Shown one piece after another: positions 15,742 through 23,734 of a stretch of DNA of 26,021 nt. Below the pieces are notes generated by a model. That model searched no databases. It was not told where the DNA came from and worked only from the letters and a program-made list of their open reading frames with translations. This DNA comes from a virus. The stretch's first letter is position 1; every line of letters begins with the position of its first letter. The stretch covers positions 1-26,021 of the IMG/VR virus record IMGVR_UViG_3300035703_000383; one strand, 5' to 3'. The position numbers were made by a program, and so were the translations under genes.

Positions 15742-16289
15742 CAGAGCCTCACAAACAGCTTGTTGCGCGGCAGCTGCCCGTTGGCCAGGCGCTGGGCGGC
15801 ATCCTCGGCACGGGCGTCGCGCCGGTAACGGTCGCGCAGCTCCAAGAGCTCGGGGATGGGAATGTGGCGCAGCTCGCGCCCGGCGATCTGGTAGCTGGCC
15901 ACAGCACTGGACGCGCGGCCCTCGATGACGGCCTCGATGTTGTCCAGGGTGCGGCGCACATGGGTGCGCGTGTCCAGCCCAGCGGTGGCTGCGGCCAGGT
16001 CGGGCAGGATTTCGATTTCGCCGGTGGCCAGCGTGGTGCGCTGGGCGAGCCTTTCGACGTAGGTTTGCCAGCGGTAGCGGCCTGCCACCCAAGTGCCTGA
16101 AACTGCTGAGTTGATGGAGAGAGCGTGCGCCGCTCCGCTGGCAACCGTCGAAAACGTGATCTGCGCGCCGGCGCTGACCAGTACAAACCGCAGGACCCAG
16201 CCATCACTGGCCGGGTACTCAGGCAGCTCGAACTGCCGCTCTAGGCTGTCGCCGGCGTACAGGCGGCTCGGCAGGCTCACGGTTTGCAT
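15741..16289 (-). CDS. Head-tail joining protein with gpW-like C-terminus
   Basis: A 182-residue protein between terminase and portal, the lambda W position. An AGGA ribosome binding site precedes the ATG at 16289. N-terminal half is beta-rich (SLERQFELPEY, WVAGRYRWQTYVERLAQ). The C-terminal segment (IEAVIEGRASSAVASYQIAG, then LRHIPIPELLELRDRYRRD) resembles lambda gpW, which plugs the portal after packaging. The protein is over twice the length of gpW (68 residues), so it looks like an added N-terminal domain. Its start lies inside the 3' end of the Mor-like gene (71-base overlap). Confidence 0.65.
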   Translation of the reverse strand: MQTVSLPSRLYAGDSLERQFELPEYPASDGWVLRFVLVSAGAQITFSTVASGAAHALSINSAVSGTWVAGRYRWQTYVERLAQRTTLATGEIEILPDLAAATAGLDTRTHVRRTLDNIEAVIEGRASSAVASYQIAGRELRHIPIPELLELRDRYRRDARAEDAAQRLANGQLPRNKLFVRL

Positions 16290-16698
16290 CAGGCATATCC
16301 TGACGGCGTTCGGCGCGGTCGATAAGGCAAACGGCCGCGCCTGGTGCGTTGGCCGGCTGATCGGCCCGGTGCTGCTGCAGGATCTCCTGGATGCGCCGCT
16401 CGCTCAGGCCGAAGTGGCGGCAAAGGAAGCTGATGTGCTCCCCACGGTTCCAGCGCAGCAGAATTTCCTTGTTCCTGGCTGAGGCGGCCTGTATGCCCAG
16501 GCTGTGGGTCTTTCCGATGTAGACCTTCTCGCCTCCCCACGAACTGCGCACGCGCTTTTCGGCCTCGCCGCGGCATTCGAGGGCCAGCTTTTCCACCTCC
16601 AGGCGCAGCGTGGGTGAGGCTCGGGCGCCGGTTTCCCTGAGCAGGGTGATCAGGGTGTCGAGGGTGTCGTGGATGATGTCGCTTGGCATGTACTTCAC
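16219..16698 (-). CDS. Mor-family transcription regulator
   Basis: A 159-residue protein starting with GTG at 16698 (GTGA overlap with the TerL stop) or ATG at 16689. Helical N-terminal half, then GGEKVYIGKTHSLG, RNKEILLRWNRGEHISFL and a helix-turn-helix CRHFGLSERRIQEILQQH. This order matches the Mor/C transcription activator family of phage Mu (beta strand for dimer groove, then HTH). About 45 residues follow the HTH, partly encoded by the 35-bp repeat. Mor activates Mu middle genes; here the gene sits inside a lambda-like late operon, so it may control virion genes. DNA targets are unknown. Confidence 0.75.
   Translation of the reverse strand: MKYMPSDIIHDTLDTLITLLRETGARASPTLRLEVEKLALECRGEAEKRVRSSWGGEKVYIGKTHSLGIQAASARNKEILLRWNRGEHISFLCRHFGLSERRIQEILQQHRADQPANAPGAAVCLIDRAERRQDMPDANREPAEPPVRRRQPRAAVRAA
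16310..16344 (-). repeat. 35-bp dispersed repeat, copy 2
   Basis: Identical to 10415-10449 and 21 bases upstream of the gpW-like gene ATG. Here it also encodes the peptide GAAVCLIDRA in the Mor-like reading frame. In the 12 bases after the repeat the copies differ, but the same frame still reads (D/E)RRQ in both, with only third-base changes. Confidence 0.85.
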
Positions 16699-18635
16699 CA
16701 GTGAGTTGCGAATGGGCCGGGACGGCGGGGCGGGGATTTGCGGGTGTTTTGCTGGGGCAGGGGATCGGTCTCGGGTTGAAGCTGCGCCGGCGGGGCGAGT
16801 TGCTCCGGCTGCCGAAGCCTGGCCTCAATGGCGGCCCAGTTGGACTCCGTGAACCGGTGCAGTCGCAGTTCTGGATGGTGAGCCGCAGCGAAGCTGTAGA
16901 CCCAGGTGTCCAAGGGTTCGTTACGAGCGCCGCGCTTCTTCTCGAACCGCGCCTTGGCTGGGTTGAACGTCTCGCTGACCAGTCCGGTGAAGTATTCGGG
17001 TGGCAGCTGGTCGGTGAAGTGGGTCAGGCGCTTTTCTGGCGCCTTGTCTGCGTCCGTGCTCAGGCGGCTGTATAGCCAGTGCTTGGCGGCCACAGTACCC
17101 ACCTGGTACATCATCACGCCGCGCTTGTCGGTCTGCCCGCGCCAGGTGACGTCGTGGGCTTTTGGCTTGTTCAGCACCGGGGCGTTGTTGGCTGTGGCGC
17201 CGAAGATGGCCATGGGCCGCTTGACGCGGCGCTCGCGCACCCAGGCTTTGACGGCTTCCTGGCGGTGGCCGCCGGTGTCGATGGCCATGGCCTGGATCTG
17301 CAGCTGCGCGCCCCACTCGTGCTGAATGGGCGTGTTCAGCAGCTCCGTGAGTGCCGTCCACACTTCGGGGCTGGCCGGATCGCCCGGCAACTCGATGTAG
17401 TCCAGTGTCCAGAAGGCCATGCCGCGGCCCCAGCCGGTGATGTGCACCGCCAGGCGGTTGTCCTGGGTGTCGACGCCGGCAGTGACCACCAGCACGCCGG
17501 CCGGCGCTGTGCGCAGAGCGTAGGGTTCCGCCCGGTCGGCAATCGCGTTGTGCTTGACCGCGCGCATGGCCTGGTCTTCCCAGGTTTCGGCCAGGCGGTC
17601 GTTCACAAAGGTCTTGAGCTTGGCCGGATCGTTCTGGGCCTTGATCCACATCTCCACCAGGTCAGCCCAGCGCGGCCCCAGGCCGATCTGGTAGTACAGA
17701 GCGTTGATGTGGTAGCCGCGCGTCTTGGCTCCGGGGTTGCCGGGCACCCAGCGGCCGGCGGCAATCATGGCCGTCTTGTGATGCTCCTCGATGAGCGTGC
17801 CGCAATCCTGGCAGGCGTAGCCGACCGAGTGCACCTCACCGGCGTGGTGTTGGTACTGCAGGCCGCTCCACTGAAGGTGCTGTTCGTGGCCGCAGTGCGG
17901 ACACGGGACGTGGTAGCGGCGCTGATCGCTGGAATCCCACAGGCTCTCGATGCGGCTGAGGCCTTTGATGGTGGGCGTGCTGATGAAGAGGCGCTTGGAG
18001 GTGCCCGGGAAAGCGGAGGTGCGGCCATTGAGAAGATCCACCGGATCGTCGCCGCTGTGCAGGTTCGCGGCGAATTCGTCCACCTCATCTACCAGAAGCG
18101 TGCGCACGGTGGTGGACTTCAGCCGGGCCGGGCTGCCGGCGTGCTCGAGGTAGAGCTGGCCGCCGGTGAAGTCCTTGAACTCCCGGCGGTTGGCGCCGTC
18201 GCGGCTCGAGGTGCTGGTGAGCACCTGGCGGACCGCAGGGGTCTCCTCAATCATCGGCTGCAGCTTCTGGGCGATCCACTTGTTCATGGACACCTCGCCC
18301 GGCAGGCACACCATCACCGGTCCGGGGTTGTGGTCCATGGTGTAGCCCAGGGCGTTGATGGCCACCTCGGTCTTGCCGAACTGGATGGGGAACTGCAGGA
18401 CCACCTCGCGCACCGGGCTGCGCGCGCTCATGGCGTCCATGGGTTCGCGCAGCGGCGGGTTGCGGTCGGTGCTCCACTGGCCGGCCAGGGCGCTGCCCTT
18501 GCTGGACAGGCGGCGGTTGAGGTCGGCCCACTGGCTAACGGTCAGTGGTTTGCGGGGGGCGATGGCGCGCGCCATCGCATCGGCCAGCAGCTGAGGGCTG
18601 GCGTATTGGAGGAGGTCGACGTCGCGAGCGCCCAT
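16695..18635 (-). CDS. Terminase large subunit, lambda gpA type
   Basis: A 646-residue packaging motor and nuclease. An ATPase domain has a Walker A-like FPIQFGKTE (82-90) and Walker B LLVDEVDEF (180-188). A cysteine set follows (CPHCG at 245-249 and CQDCG at 275-279) as seen in gpA-type terminases. The nuclease domain begins near residue 382 with VVTAGVDTQDNRLAVHITGW and AIDTGGHRQ, giving acidic residues D389 and D453. It cuts concatemeric DNA with TerS and pumps it through the portal. The start overlaps the TerS stop (TGATG at 18637-18633), and the stop overlaps the Mor-like start. Confidence 0.95.
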   Translation of the reverse strand: MGARDVDLLQYASPQLLADAMARAIAPRKPLTVSQWADLNRRLSSKGSALAGQWSTDRNPPLREPMDAMSARSPVREVVLQFPIQFGKTEVAINALGYTMDHNPGPVMVCLPGEVSMNKWIAQKLQPMIEETPAVRQVLTSTSSRDGANRREFKDFTGGQLYLEHAGSPARLKSTTVRTLLVDEVDEFAANLHSGDDPVDLLNGRTSAFPGTSKRLFISTPTIKGLSRIESLWDSSDQRRYHVPCPHCGHEQHLQWSGLQYQHHAGEVHSVGYACQDCGTLIEEHHKTAMIAAGRWVPGNPGAKTRGYHINALYYQIGLGPRWADLVEMWIKAQNDPAKLKTFVNDRLAETWEDQAMRAVKHNAIADRAEPYALRTAPAGVLVVTAGVDTQDNRLAVHITGWGRGMAFWTLDYIELPGDPASPEVWTALTELLNTPIQHEWGAQLQIQAMAIDTGGHRQEAVKAWVRERRVKRPMAIFGATANNAPVLNKPKAHDVTWRGQTDKRGVMMYQVGTVAAKHWLYSRLSTDADKAPEKRLTHFTDQLPPEYFTGLVSETFNPAKARFEKKRGARNEPLDTWVYSFAAAHHPELRLHRFTESNWAAIEARLRQPEQLAPPAQLQPETDPLPQQNTRKSPPRRPGPFATHW

Positions 18636-19177
18636 CAGACCGTAACCGCCTTGCCGAGCTCATGCGCCAGGTCCGCCAGTGCGCCCTCGATCTCAACGGC
18701 CAGGCGCGCCCTGACCTGCTGCTCATCCGAGGTCGCGGCCAACACCGGGGCCAGTTGGTCTGGCAACATTTCCAGCCGAGTGCGCAGGGTTGTGGCGGCT
18801 GATGAGGCCAGGAGCCGCACGGCGTCGTACTCAAGCAGCTGGCCGCGCATCTTGGCGACCTCCATTTCGGCCATTTCCGCCTGCGCCTTCTCTTTGCGCT
18901 CCTTCCAGTCGATGTAGGTGGGCTCCGGGGTCGCAGGAGCCGCCTGGCGGCCCTGTTCTGCTTTCGACTGGGCGGCCCCCTCCCCTGCCGCCATCACCGC
19001 GTCCAGCGCTCGTTCTGGTGCGCCCGTGGTCGACTTGATCAGGGCCAGGGTCGGCTCGAGCTCGATGCGGCCGTCCGGGGCCAGCACCAGGCGGCCCTGG
19101 TTGCCGAGCTTGGTCACGTAGCTCTTGGCGCAGTCCATGTGCGCGGCCAGCTGGCTGCGGGTCACCAGGGTGCTCAT
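18635..19177 (-). CDS. Terminase small subunit, Nu1-like
   Basis: A 180-residue protein directly upstream of TerL. The N-terminus (VTRSQLAAHMDCAKSYVTKL then GNQGRLVLAPDGRIEL) is a winged-helix DNA-binding domain like lambda Nu1. The central helical part (about 85-115, Lys/Glu/Ala-rich) is coiled-coil-prone, and the C-terminal helix should bind TerL. It recognises the packaging start (cos) site. Its ATG overlaps the stop of the gpZ-like gene (ATGA at 19177-19174). Confidence 0.85.
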   Translation of the reverse strand: MSTLVTRSQLAAHMDCAKSYVTKLGNQGRLVLAPDGRIELEPTLALIKSTTGAPERALDAVMAAGEGAAQSKAEQGRQAAPATPEPTYIDWKERKEKAQAEMAEMEVAKMRGQLLEYDAVRLLASSAATTLRTRLEMLPDQLAPVLAATSDEQQVRARLAVEIEGALADLAHELGKAVTV

Positions 19178-19965
19178 GCCTTGCCCTCCAAGATCCGGCG
19201 CAGGTGATACCGCAGCCGCGGGTTGAACTTGGCGATCGCATCCTTCGCCGGCGTGTCGTAGAAGTCGAGCTTGGTTCGATAGGTTGCCTTGCGAACGAAC
19301 ATCAGGATGGGCTCGACCTTTACATCGTGCGTGCCGCTGGCCTGCCAGATGCCGGGATGCAGGTGCCTGGTGGGGCCTGAGCGTAGGCGCCCGTAGGCCA
19401 CGAAGTAGCGCACACCGGTGGTGGTCAGGTAGCCCCGTTCATTGCGCAACTGACCGCGCTTTTTCTTTTTCTTGCGGTCGGTCATGTTGGCCCGGTAGCC
19501 CTGCCCTTCCGGGAAGGCCCCCAGATAGCTCAGCAGCATCACCATAAAGCTGCCCTTGATGTTGCCGTACCGGTCCAGTTCGGCCCTGCGGCCCGGCACC
19601 ACGGCATATCCCGGAGGCAGGATGCCGGCGGTGGTCAGCTTCCGCTCGCTGGCCTTGTCCTTGCGCCCGCCGCCCAGGATCTCGTGCGCAAGGACGTTCT
19701 GAGGATCAATGCCCTTGCCGCCCATGTACTTCGCGCTGACGATCGCTTCCAGCCGCTCCGGCGTGGCCTTTTCCACCTGAACAGAGCGAACGATGTACGG
19801 GGTCACCCGGTCGAACGATTGCTTCATGTTCGCCTGCACCGTCGAACGCGCCTTGAAGGCGGCGTCGTTCAGTGCCGAGGCGACCGCCCCGCGCGCTTGC
19901 TGACTGGTGACCTTGGCGATCAGCCGCTCAGCCTTGGACCAGTCGATCTTCGCCGTGAGCTTCAT
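19174..19965 (-). CDS. Minor tail Z-like (virion morphogenesis) protein
   Basis: A 263-residue basic protein with a strong GGAGG site 8-9 bases before its ATG at 19965. The N-terminal helix region (VTSQQARGAVASALNDAAFK, then ARSTVQANMKQSFDRVTPYI) and the later Lys-rich DRKKKKKRG stretch resemble lambda gpZ-type minor tail proteins, which finish the tail end that meets the head. In lambda the gene lies with the tail genes; here it is the first gene of the late operon, before terminase. The family call is by pattern and is moderate. Confidence 0.55.
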   Translation of the reverse strand: MKLTAKIDWSKAERLIAKVTSQQARGAVASALNDAAFKARSTVQANMKQSFDRVTPYIVRSVQVEKATPERLEAIVSAKYMGGKGIDPQNVLAHEILGGGRKDKASERKLTTAGILPPGYAVVPGRRAELDRYGNIKGSFMVMLLSYLGAFPEGQGYRANMTDRKKKKKRGQLRNERGYLTTTGVRYFVAYGRLRSGPTRHLHPGIWQASGTHDVKVEPILMFVRKATYRTKLDFYDTPAKDAIAKFNPRLRYHLRRILEGKA

Positions 19966-20329
19966 TGCCAGACCTCCGCAGGACGGGAATTCGCCAGGTG
20001 TGCAGGGTGTGCAGGGTGTGCATGCCTCGGGTTTCTACTAGCCTGCACGCCTTTTCCTGTTTCAAAACAACCACTTATATCTAGTGTGCAGGGTGTGCAG
20101 GGTATATCTACGCGCGCGATGCATTCGGAATTTCTCTGCCGCCACTGTTGGGCGCGAAGTGCGCGAGGTGCGCGCGCGCACGTAGGGGTCTGCACACCCT
20201 GCACACTCGCGGCAAAGCCGCGCCGATATTGGGTTTGCCGCGTGCAGGGGGGTCTGCACAAGACCCTGCACACCCTGCACAGAATGGGCAAAACCGAGCC
20301 GACCGGGCGAATTTGGAGGTTTGCGGCCG
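19966..20329. other. Non-coding segment between replication and late genes; candidate origin
   Basis: This 364-base gap holds no convincing gene. It contains 9-bp repeats in both orientations, an AT-rich patch (about 20050-20082, with the palindrome TGTTTCAAAACA at 20059-20070) that stands out in GC-rich surroundings, and a second short tandem repeat, GCGCGA(A/G)GT, at about 20152-20170. It follows the primase-helicase gene. The late-operon promoter may also lie here, but I see no clear promoter. Confidence 0.5.
19998..20282. repeat. 9-bp iteron-like repeats GGTGTGCAG / CTGCACACC
   Basis: Direct copies stand at 19998-20006, 20007-20015, 20016-20023 (8 of 9), 20083-20091 (one mismatch) and 20092-20100. 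Inverted copies stand at 20190-20198, 20199-20207 (one mismatch), 20266-20274 and 20275-20282 (partial). The direct copies flank the AT-rich patch and the inverted ones lie on the other side. On RNA the two sets could pair into a large stem. Confidence 0.85.
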
Positions 20330-22633
20330 TCACTTCACGAGCTCCAGGTGCTGCTTCTTCCAGACCTTCACGGAGTCCGCGAAGTTGTCCAGGTGCTGCG
20401 AGAGTTCCTGGATCGGCATGGCCGGATCGGCGCCCTCCGGGAAAAACACCGTCGACTGCCTGGTTGCGGAGGTGTCGCCCACGTAGTGGCGCCGGCGCTC
20501 CTTGGATGCCCTGGCTCGCCGCACGGACTCTGTGACGAACATGGTCATGGTCGGCCCCTTGGAGCCGGTCTTGTGCTGCCAGAAGCGGAAGGCCTCGAAC
20601 AGATCCTCGGTGCAGCATGGCACCACGGGCAGCGGCAGCAGGCGGTCCAGCCAGTCCTGGATGAAGCGCTCGGAGCTGCCCATCGACACGTCGATCAGGG
20701 TCTTCTTCGCTTCCGTCATAGGTGGCAGCGTCCAAGGCTTGAAGTCGCCCAGCGGCAGGCGCAGCAGGTGCTCGTGCAGCGCAGCGACGCCCCCGTTGGC
20801 CATCTCGATCTTGACCGACTCATAGAAGGCCGGATCGAGCTTTGGCGGGGTCCACACCACCAGGTAGCGGCGGTCGTCACGCTCCAGCACGGCTGGCATC
20901 ACTTCGTTGGAAAGGAAGACCATGTTGACGTGGTTCTTCTCCTCATAGGCGCCCACGTTTTTGGGGTTGATGCGGATCGTGTCGCCGGTCACCAGGCCCT
21001 TGAGCTTGTTCTTGATGTGGAACAGCTCGGCTCTGGCCACCACTTCGTCGGCGATCAGGAACAGCTTGCGACTGGCCCAGTCGTTGAACTTATCTTCGAC
21101 GGCGGCCTGGTCAATGATGCGACCGTAGATGCCGTATATGGCGGCCACCGCCTCGAAGAACATGTTCTTGCCAGAGCCCTGCGGGCCATGGAAAACCAGC
21201 GCCGTCTTCATCTTGGCGCCCGGGTACTGGATCGGGTAGGCCAGCCACTTGAGCGTCCACTGGTACACCGCCTCTGGGTCCGCCTCTTGTTTGCACAGGT
21301 GATACAGCAGCTCGAGCAGGCCTTCACAGTCGCCCTTGCGGGCCTCCGTAGGCCATCCGCCCCAGAGGTTGCACTTGATCTTCGGGTCGTCGCCGGCTGG
21401 ATCGAATCCGACCTCCTCGGCACGCACCACGCGCTTGGCTGGGCTTTCCATCCAGGCGCGGTGGATCATGCGATTCGTGCACAGGTTGCGCATCGAGCTG
21501 AGCGGCACGAGCTTGTGTTCCTGCGCATCGAAAACCGTCTCTGGCAATTCGTACACCAGAGCAAAGCGGTCCAACAGGTCAGCAGCGTTTTCGATCGGCT
21601 TGAGATCGCCGGCATCGTCGTCACCCCCTCCCCCCTGGCCGGTAGGGTGCGCGGCCGGAGCACTCAGCCAGCCAAGCTGCCGGAGCTTGGTCTCCACCTG
21701 TGCGCGAACCGCGTGCAGGCCCTCCAGGGAGTGCAGGTCGTTGAAGTCGGTGATCTTCTGCTGGCCGCGGTCAGCCGCGAACACCGGCGCCACCCAGGCG
21801 CCGCCCACGGCCAGCGCCGCGGTGGATGCTGCGGTGATACCTGGGTTGCCCTCGGTCAGGTGGTCGTCATCGGCGCAGATCAGGAAGTGCACGCCCTTGT
21901 AGCGCTTGACCAAGGCATGGGCGACATGCGCCAGGTTGCCTGCGTCGAAGGCGACGGCCACTGGCCAGCCGGTGGCCTCGAACAAACTGGCGGCGGTGGC
22001 GTATCCCTCAGCCACAAGCATCACCGTGGTGGGCGTCGGGCCGATGTGGTGGTAGTGGCCGATCTTGGCCATGCCGGCCGGCCAGAAGTCCTTGTCCCGG
22101 TTGTGGCGCTTGGCGGCATGAATGAACTGCAGGCCGTGCACGCGGCCGCTGGTGTCCAGCATCGGCACGACCACCGCGCCCTTCGGGCTGTACCTCACGC
22201 CGTGGCCGGCGATGCCCTTGCGCGCCAGGTAGGCGGAGTCGCCTTCTCGTGAGCACTTCTCCCACACCGTCTGGGCACGCTGCGCAGCGCGGGCGGCCGT
22301 GGCCTTGCGGATGCGCTCGGCCGTCTTCTGGTCTTCCGCGATGCGCGACTTGAGCGCGGCCTTCTGCTCGGCGGTCAGCGGCTTGCGCTTGAGTTCGATC
22401 TTCTGCGCGTTGGAACTGTTGCCGCGCCAGACGCCGTAGCTGCCGACCAGCACGGTCTCGCCATCATCCAGGCGCAGCTCGTGCAGCAGATACCAGCCGC
22501 GCTTCTCGTGGTCCCCTTCGACCTTGACGCGCCAGGGTCCGCCGTTAGATCGAGGGCCGACCTCAAGGCTGTCGACGACCAGGCCAGACTGTCGGAGCTG
22601 GGCCAGCACGTCGTCATAGTTGGACCAGTTCAT
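20330..22633 (-). CDS. TOPRIM primase with SF3/D5-like helicase domain
   Basis: A 767-residue replication protein. The N-terminal half carries a TOPRIM primase domain with acidic residue E209 in VAEGYATAAS and D255-D257 in ICADDD. The C-terminal half has a helicase ATPase with Walker A GPQGSGKN (483-490), Walker B LFLIADE (524-530) and a later VNMVFLSNEVMPAVLERDDR sensor-like segment. A glycine/aspartate-rich linker (about 332-343, GQGGGGDDDAGD) separates the halves. It should open the origin and prime phage DNA synthesis. Its ATG overlaps the stop of the upstream small gene (ATGA at 22633-22630). The repeat-rich candidate origin is directly downstream. Confidence 0.9.
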   Translation of the reverse strand: MNWSNYDDVLAQLRQSGLVVDSLEVGPRSNGGPWRVKVEGDHEKRGWYLLHELRLDDGETVLVGSYGVWRGNSSNAQKIELKRKPLTAEQKAALKSRIAEDQKTAERIRKATAARAAQRAQTVWEKCSREGDSAYLARKGIAGHGVRYSPKGAVVVPMLDTSGRVHGLQFIHAAKRHNRDKDFWPAGMAKIGHYHHIGPTPTTVMLVAEGYATAASLFEATGWPVAVAFDAGNLAHVAHALVKRYKGVHFLICADDDHLTEGNPGITAASTAALAVGGAWVAPVFAADRGQQKITDFNDLHSLEGLHAVRAQVETKLRQLGWLSAPAAHPTGQGGGGDDDAGDLKPIENAADLLDRFALVYELPETVFDAQEHKLVPLSSMRNLCTNRMIHRAWMESPAKRVVRAEEVGFDPAGDDPKIKCNLWGGWPTEARKGDCEGLLELLYHLCKQEADPEAVYQWTLKWLAYPIQYPGAKMKTALVFHGPQGSGKNMFFEAVAAIYGIYGRIIDQAAVEDKFNDWASRKLFLIADEVVARAELFHIKNKLKGLVTGDTIRINPKNVGAYEEKNHVNMVFLSNEVMPAVLERDDRRYLVVWTPPKLDPAFYESVKIEMANGGVAALHEHLLRLPLGDFKPWTLPPMTEAKKTLIDVSMGSSERFIQDWLDRLLPLPVVPCCTEDLFEAFRFWQHKTGSKGPTMTMFVTESVRRARASKERRRHYVGDTSATRQSTVFFPEGADPAMPIQELSQHLDNFADSVKVWKKQHLELVK

Positions 22634-22998
22634 GATGCGCGGCCCTCGCTGTCTACAGATACATCGAGGCTCGCATTACCCTGATTGGGCGACTGCAGGA
22701 AGGACCCATGACCTGGTTCACCTTCCGTGTTCACTCGAAGTGAACCGGCGCGATTTTCGCGCTCCCCTGAACTTGGGGAGATGGGGCGATCACTCGTCGC
22801 ATTCCATGCCTTGATGACGTCATCACGCAATCGCTTGGCGGCCGCCGCACCACGCTTGCGCTCAACGTCCATCACGTACAGCGCGCGCTGCTCACGAAGT
22901 GGCATGTTCATCACGTGCCGGACCTCGCACTCGTGCCGCCACGATTCTGATGTCGTGTCCTGTTCGGCGGCCTGCTTTACTCCCTCGATGACGTTCAA
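22630..22998 (-). CDS. Small early protein of unknown function
   Basis: A 122-residue protein from a TTG at 22998, chosen because GAGGAG lies 6 bases upstream. The core ESWRHECEVRHVMNMPLREQ followed by VERKRGAAAAKRLRDDVIKAW resembles a family of small phage replication-region proteins (DUF7696-like in my recollection). The C-terminal 50 residues are Ser/Gly/Asn-rich and probably disordered. Overlap with the primase start suggests coupled expression. No biochemical role is known to me. Confidence 0.7.
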   Translation of the reverse strand: MNVIEGVKQAAEQDTTSESWRHECEVRHVMNMPLREQRALYVMDVERKRGAAAAKRLRDDVIKAWNATSDRPISPSSGERENRAGSLRVNTEGEPGHGSFLQSPNQGNASLDVSVDSEGRAS

Positions 22999-23148
22999 GT
23001 CATGCTCCTCTACATTTGCAGTCCTCCCACGCTCGTACAGCTATGGCTCCGCCTGCCTGGTGAAAAGCATGCTTTGCCGGTAACCCGGTACTGCTGGGGC
23101 ATTGGTTGTGGGTACTGCTACTGCAGCGGCCAACGCGGCCGCGGCGGT
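22999..23148 (-). other. Gap between cII-like gene and the next early gene
   Basis: A 150-base stretch without a supported gene. A 30-codon frame (23102-23010, MPQQYRVTGKACFSPGRRSH then SCTSVGGLQM) has no ribosome binding site and is only a possibility. The sequence just before 22998 provides the GAGGAG site for the next gene. Confidence 0.4.
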
Positions 23149-23643
23149 TCAACGGTGCGCCTGGGCGCGTTCGCTCGACTGGGCGCGAACCTCGCGCAGT
23201 TCGACGGGCTTGCCCGCCTGGTTGATGGCACGGGCCTTGGCCACGAGTTGATTGATGCGACTGATGGCGTCAGAGGCTTCCGCCTCGATGCGGCCCAGCT
23301 CGTTGTCGCTGACCTGGCCGTCGGCCATGCCGCTGCTGCTGGCGTGCAGGAACTCACCGAACTCCCTCACCGCAGCAACCAGCTCGCCATCAGTAGCTTC
23401 GTCGCACGCCATCCGGCTCAGGCAGATGTAGCCCAGGCGGTCGGCCATGGCCTGCAGAGGGCCGTGATCGCCGGTGATCTCCATGATCATCGCTGCCTCC
23501 TCGGGGCTGCAGTGCGCCGTGAGGTCTGTGGGGCTGCACTTGTGGGTGAGAGTGTGCCGGCTCATGCCCATCTGCGCGGCCAAGGCTGCCGTGCCGGCCG
23601 GATGGTTGTGCACCGCTCGGTGCAAGGCGCGCGTGATGTCCAT
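23149..23643 (-). CDS. CII-family phage regulator
   Basis: A 164-residue protein; I start at ATG 23643 because AAGGGGG lies just upstream and the sequence beyond it looks non-coding, though the frame is open to 23799. The N-terminus MDITRALHRAVHNHPAGTAA, then LAAQMGMSRHTLTHK and a LTAHCSPEEAAMIMEITGDH block fits the phage regulatory CII (CP76-like) family with a helix-turn-helix. The C-terminal part is helical. It probably controls the lysis-lysogeny choice or early gene timing. It lies downstream of the Cro-like gene, as cII follows cro in lambda. Confidence 0.85.
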   Translation of the reverse strand: MDITRALHRAVHNHPAGTAALAAQMGMSRHTLTHKCSPTDLTAHCSPEEAAMIMEITGDHGPLQAMADRLGYICLSRMACDEATDGELVAAVREFGEFLHASSSGMADGQVSDNELGRIEAEASDAISRINQLVAKARAINQAGKPVELREVRAQSSERAQAHR

Positions 23644-23734
23644 GTGCCCCCTTACGTCAGGGATAGCGTTGATGTGCTGCCCTGCGCTGCACCGGAAAGG
23701 CCGCGCAGGCCTGACCATTGAGCACGAGCAGTTC

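Noticed and set aside
10415-16344. The 35-bp repeat as a phage attachment core
   Set aside because: Both copies lie inside the late operon with essential genes between them, and no integrase is nearby.
17079-18917. A 612-codon plus-strand open frame across TerL
   Set aside because: Shadow of TerL, which has Walker motifs and zinc cysteines; no ribosome binding site or family pattern in the plus-strand product.
19998-20282. CRISPR array
   Set aside because: The repeats are 9 bp, in both orientations, without regular spacers or cas genes.
19962-20735. A 257-codon minus frame across the repeat-rich gap and primase end
   Set aside because: It overlaps the primase in another frame, and its C-terminal part only translates the 9-bp repeats into CTPCTL-like sequence.
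20321-22252. A 643-codon plus-strand open frame across the primase-helicase
   Set aside because: Low-complexity His/Val/Leu/Gly composition opposite a protein with TOPRIM and Walker motifs.
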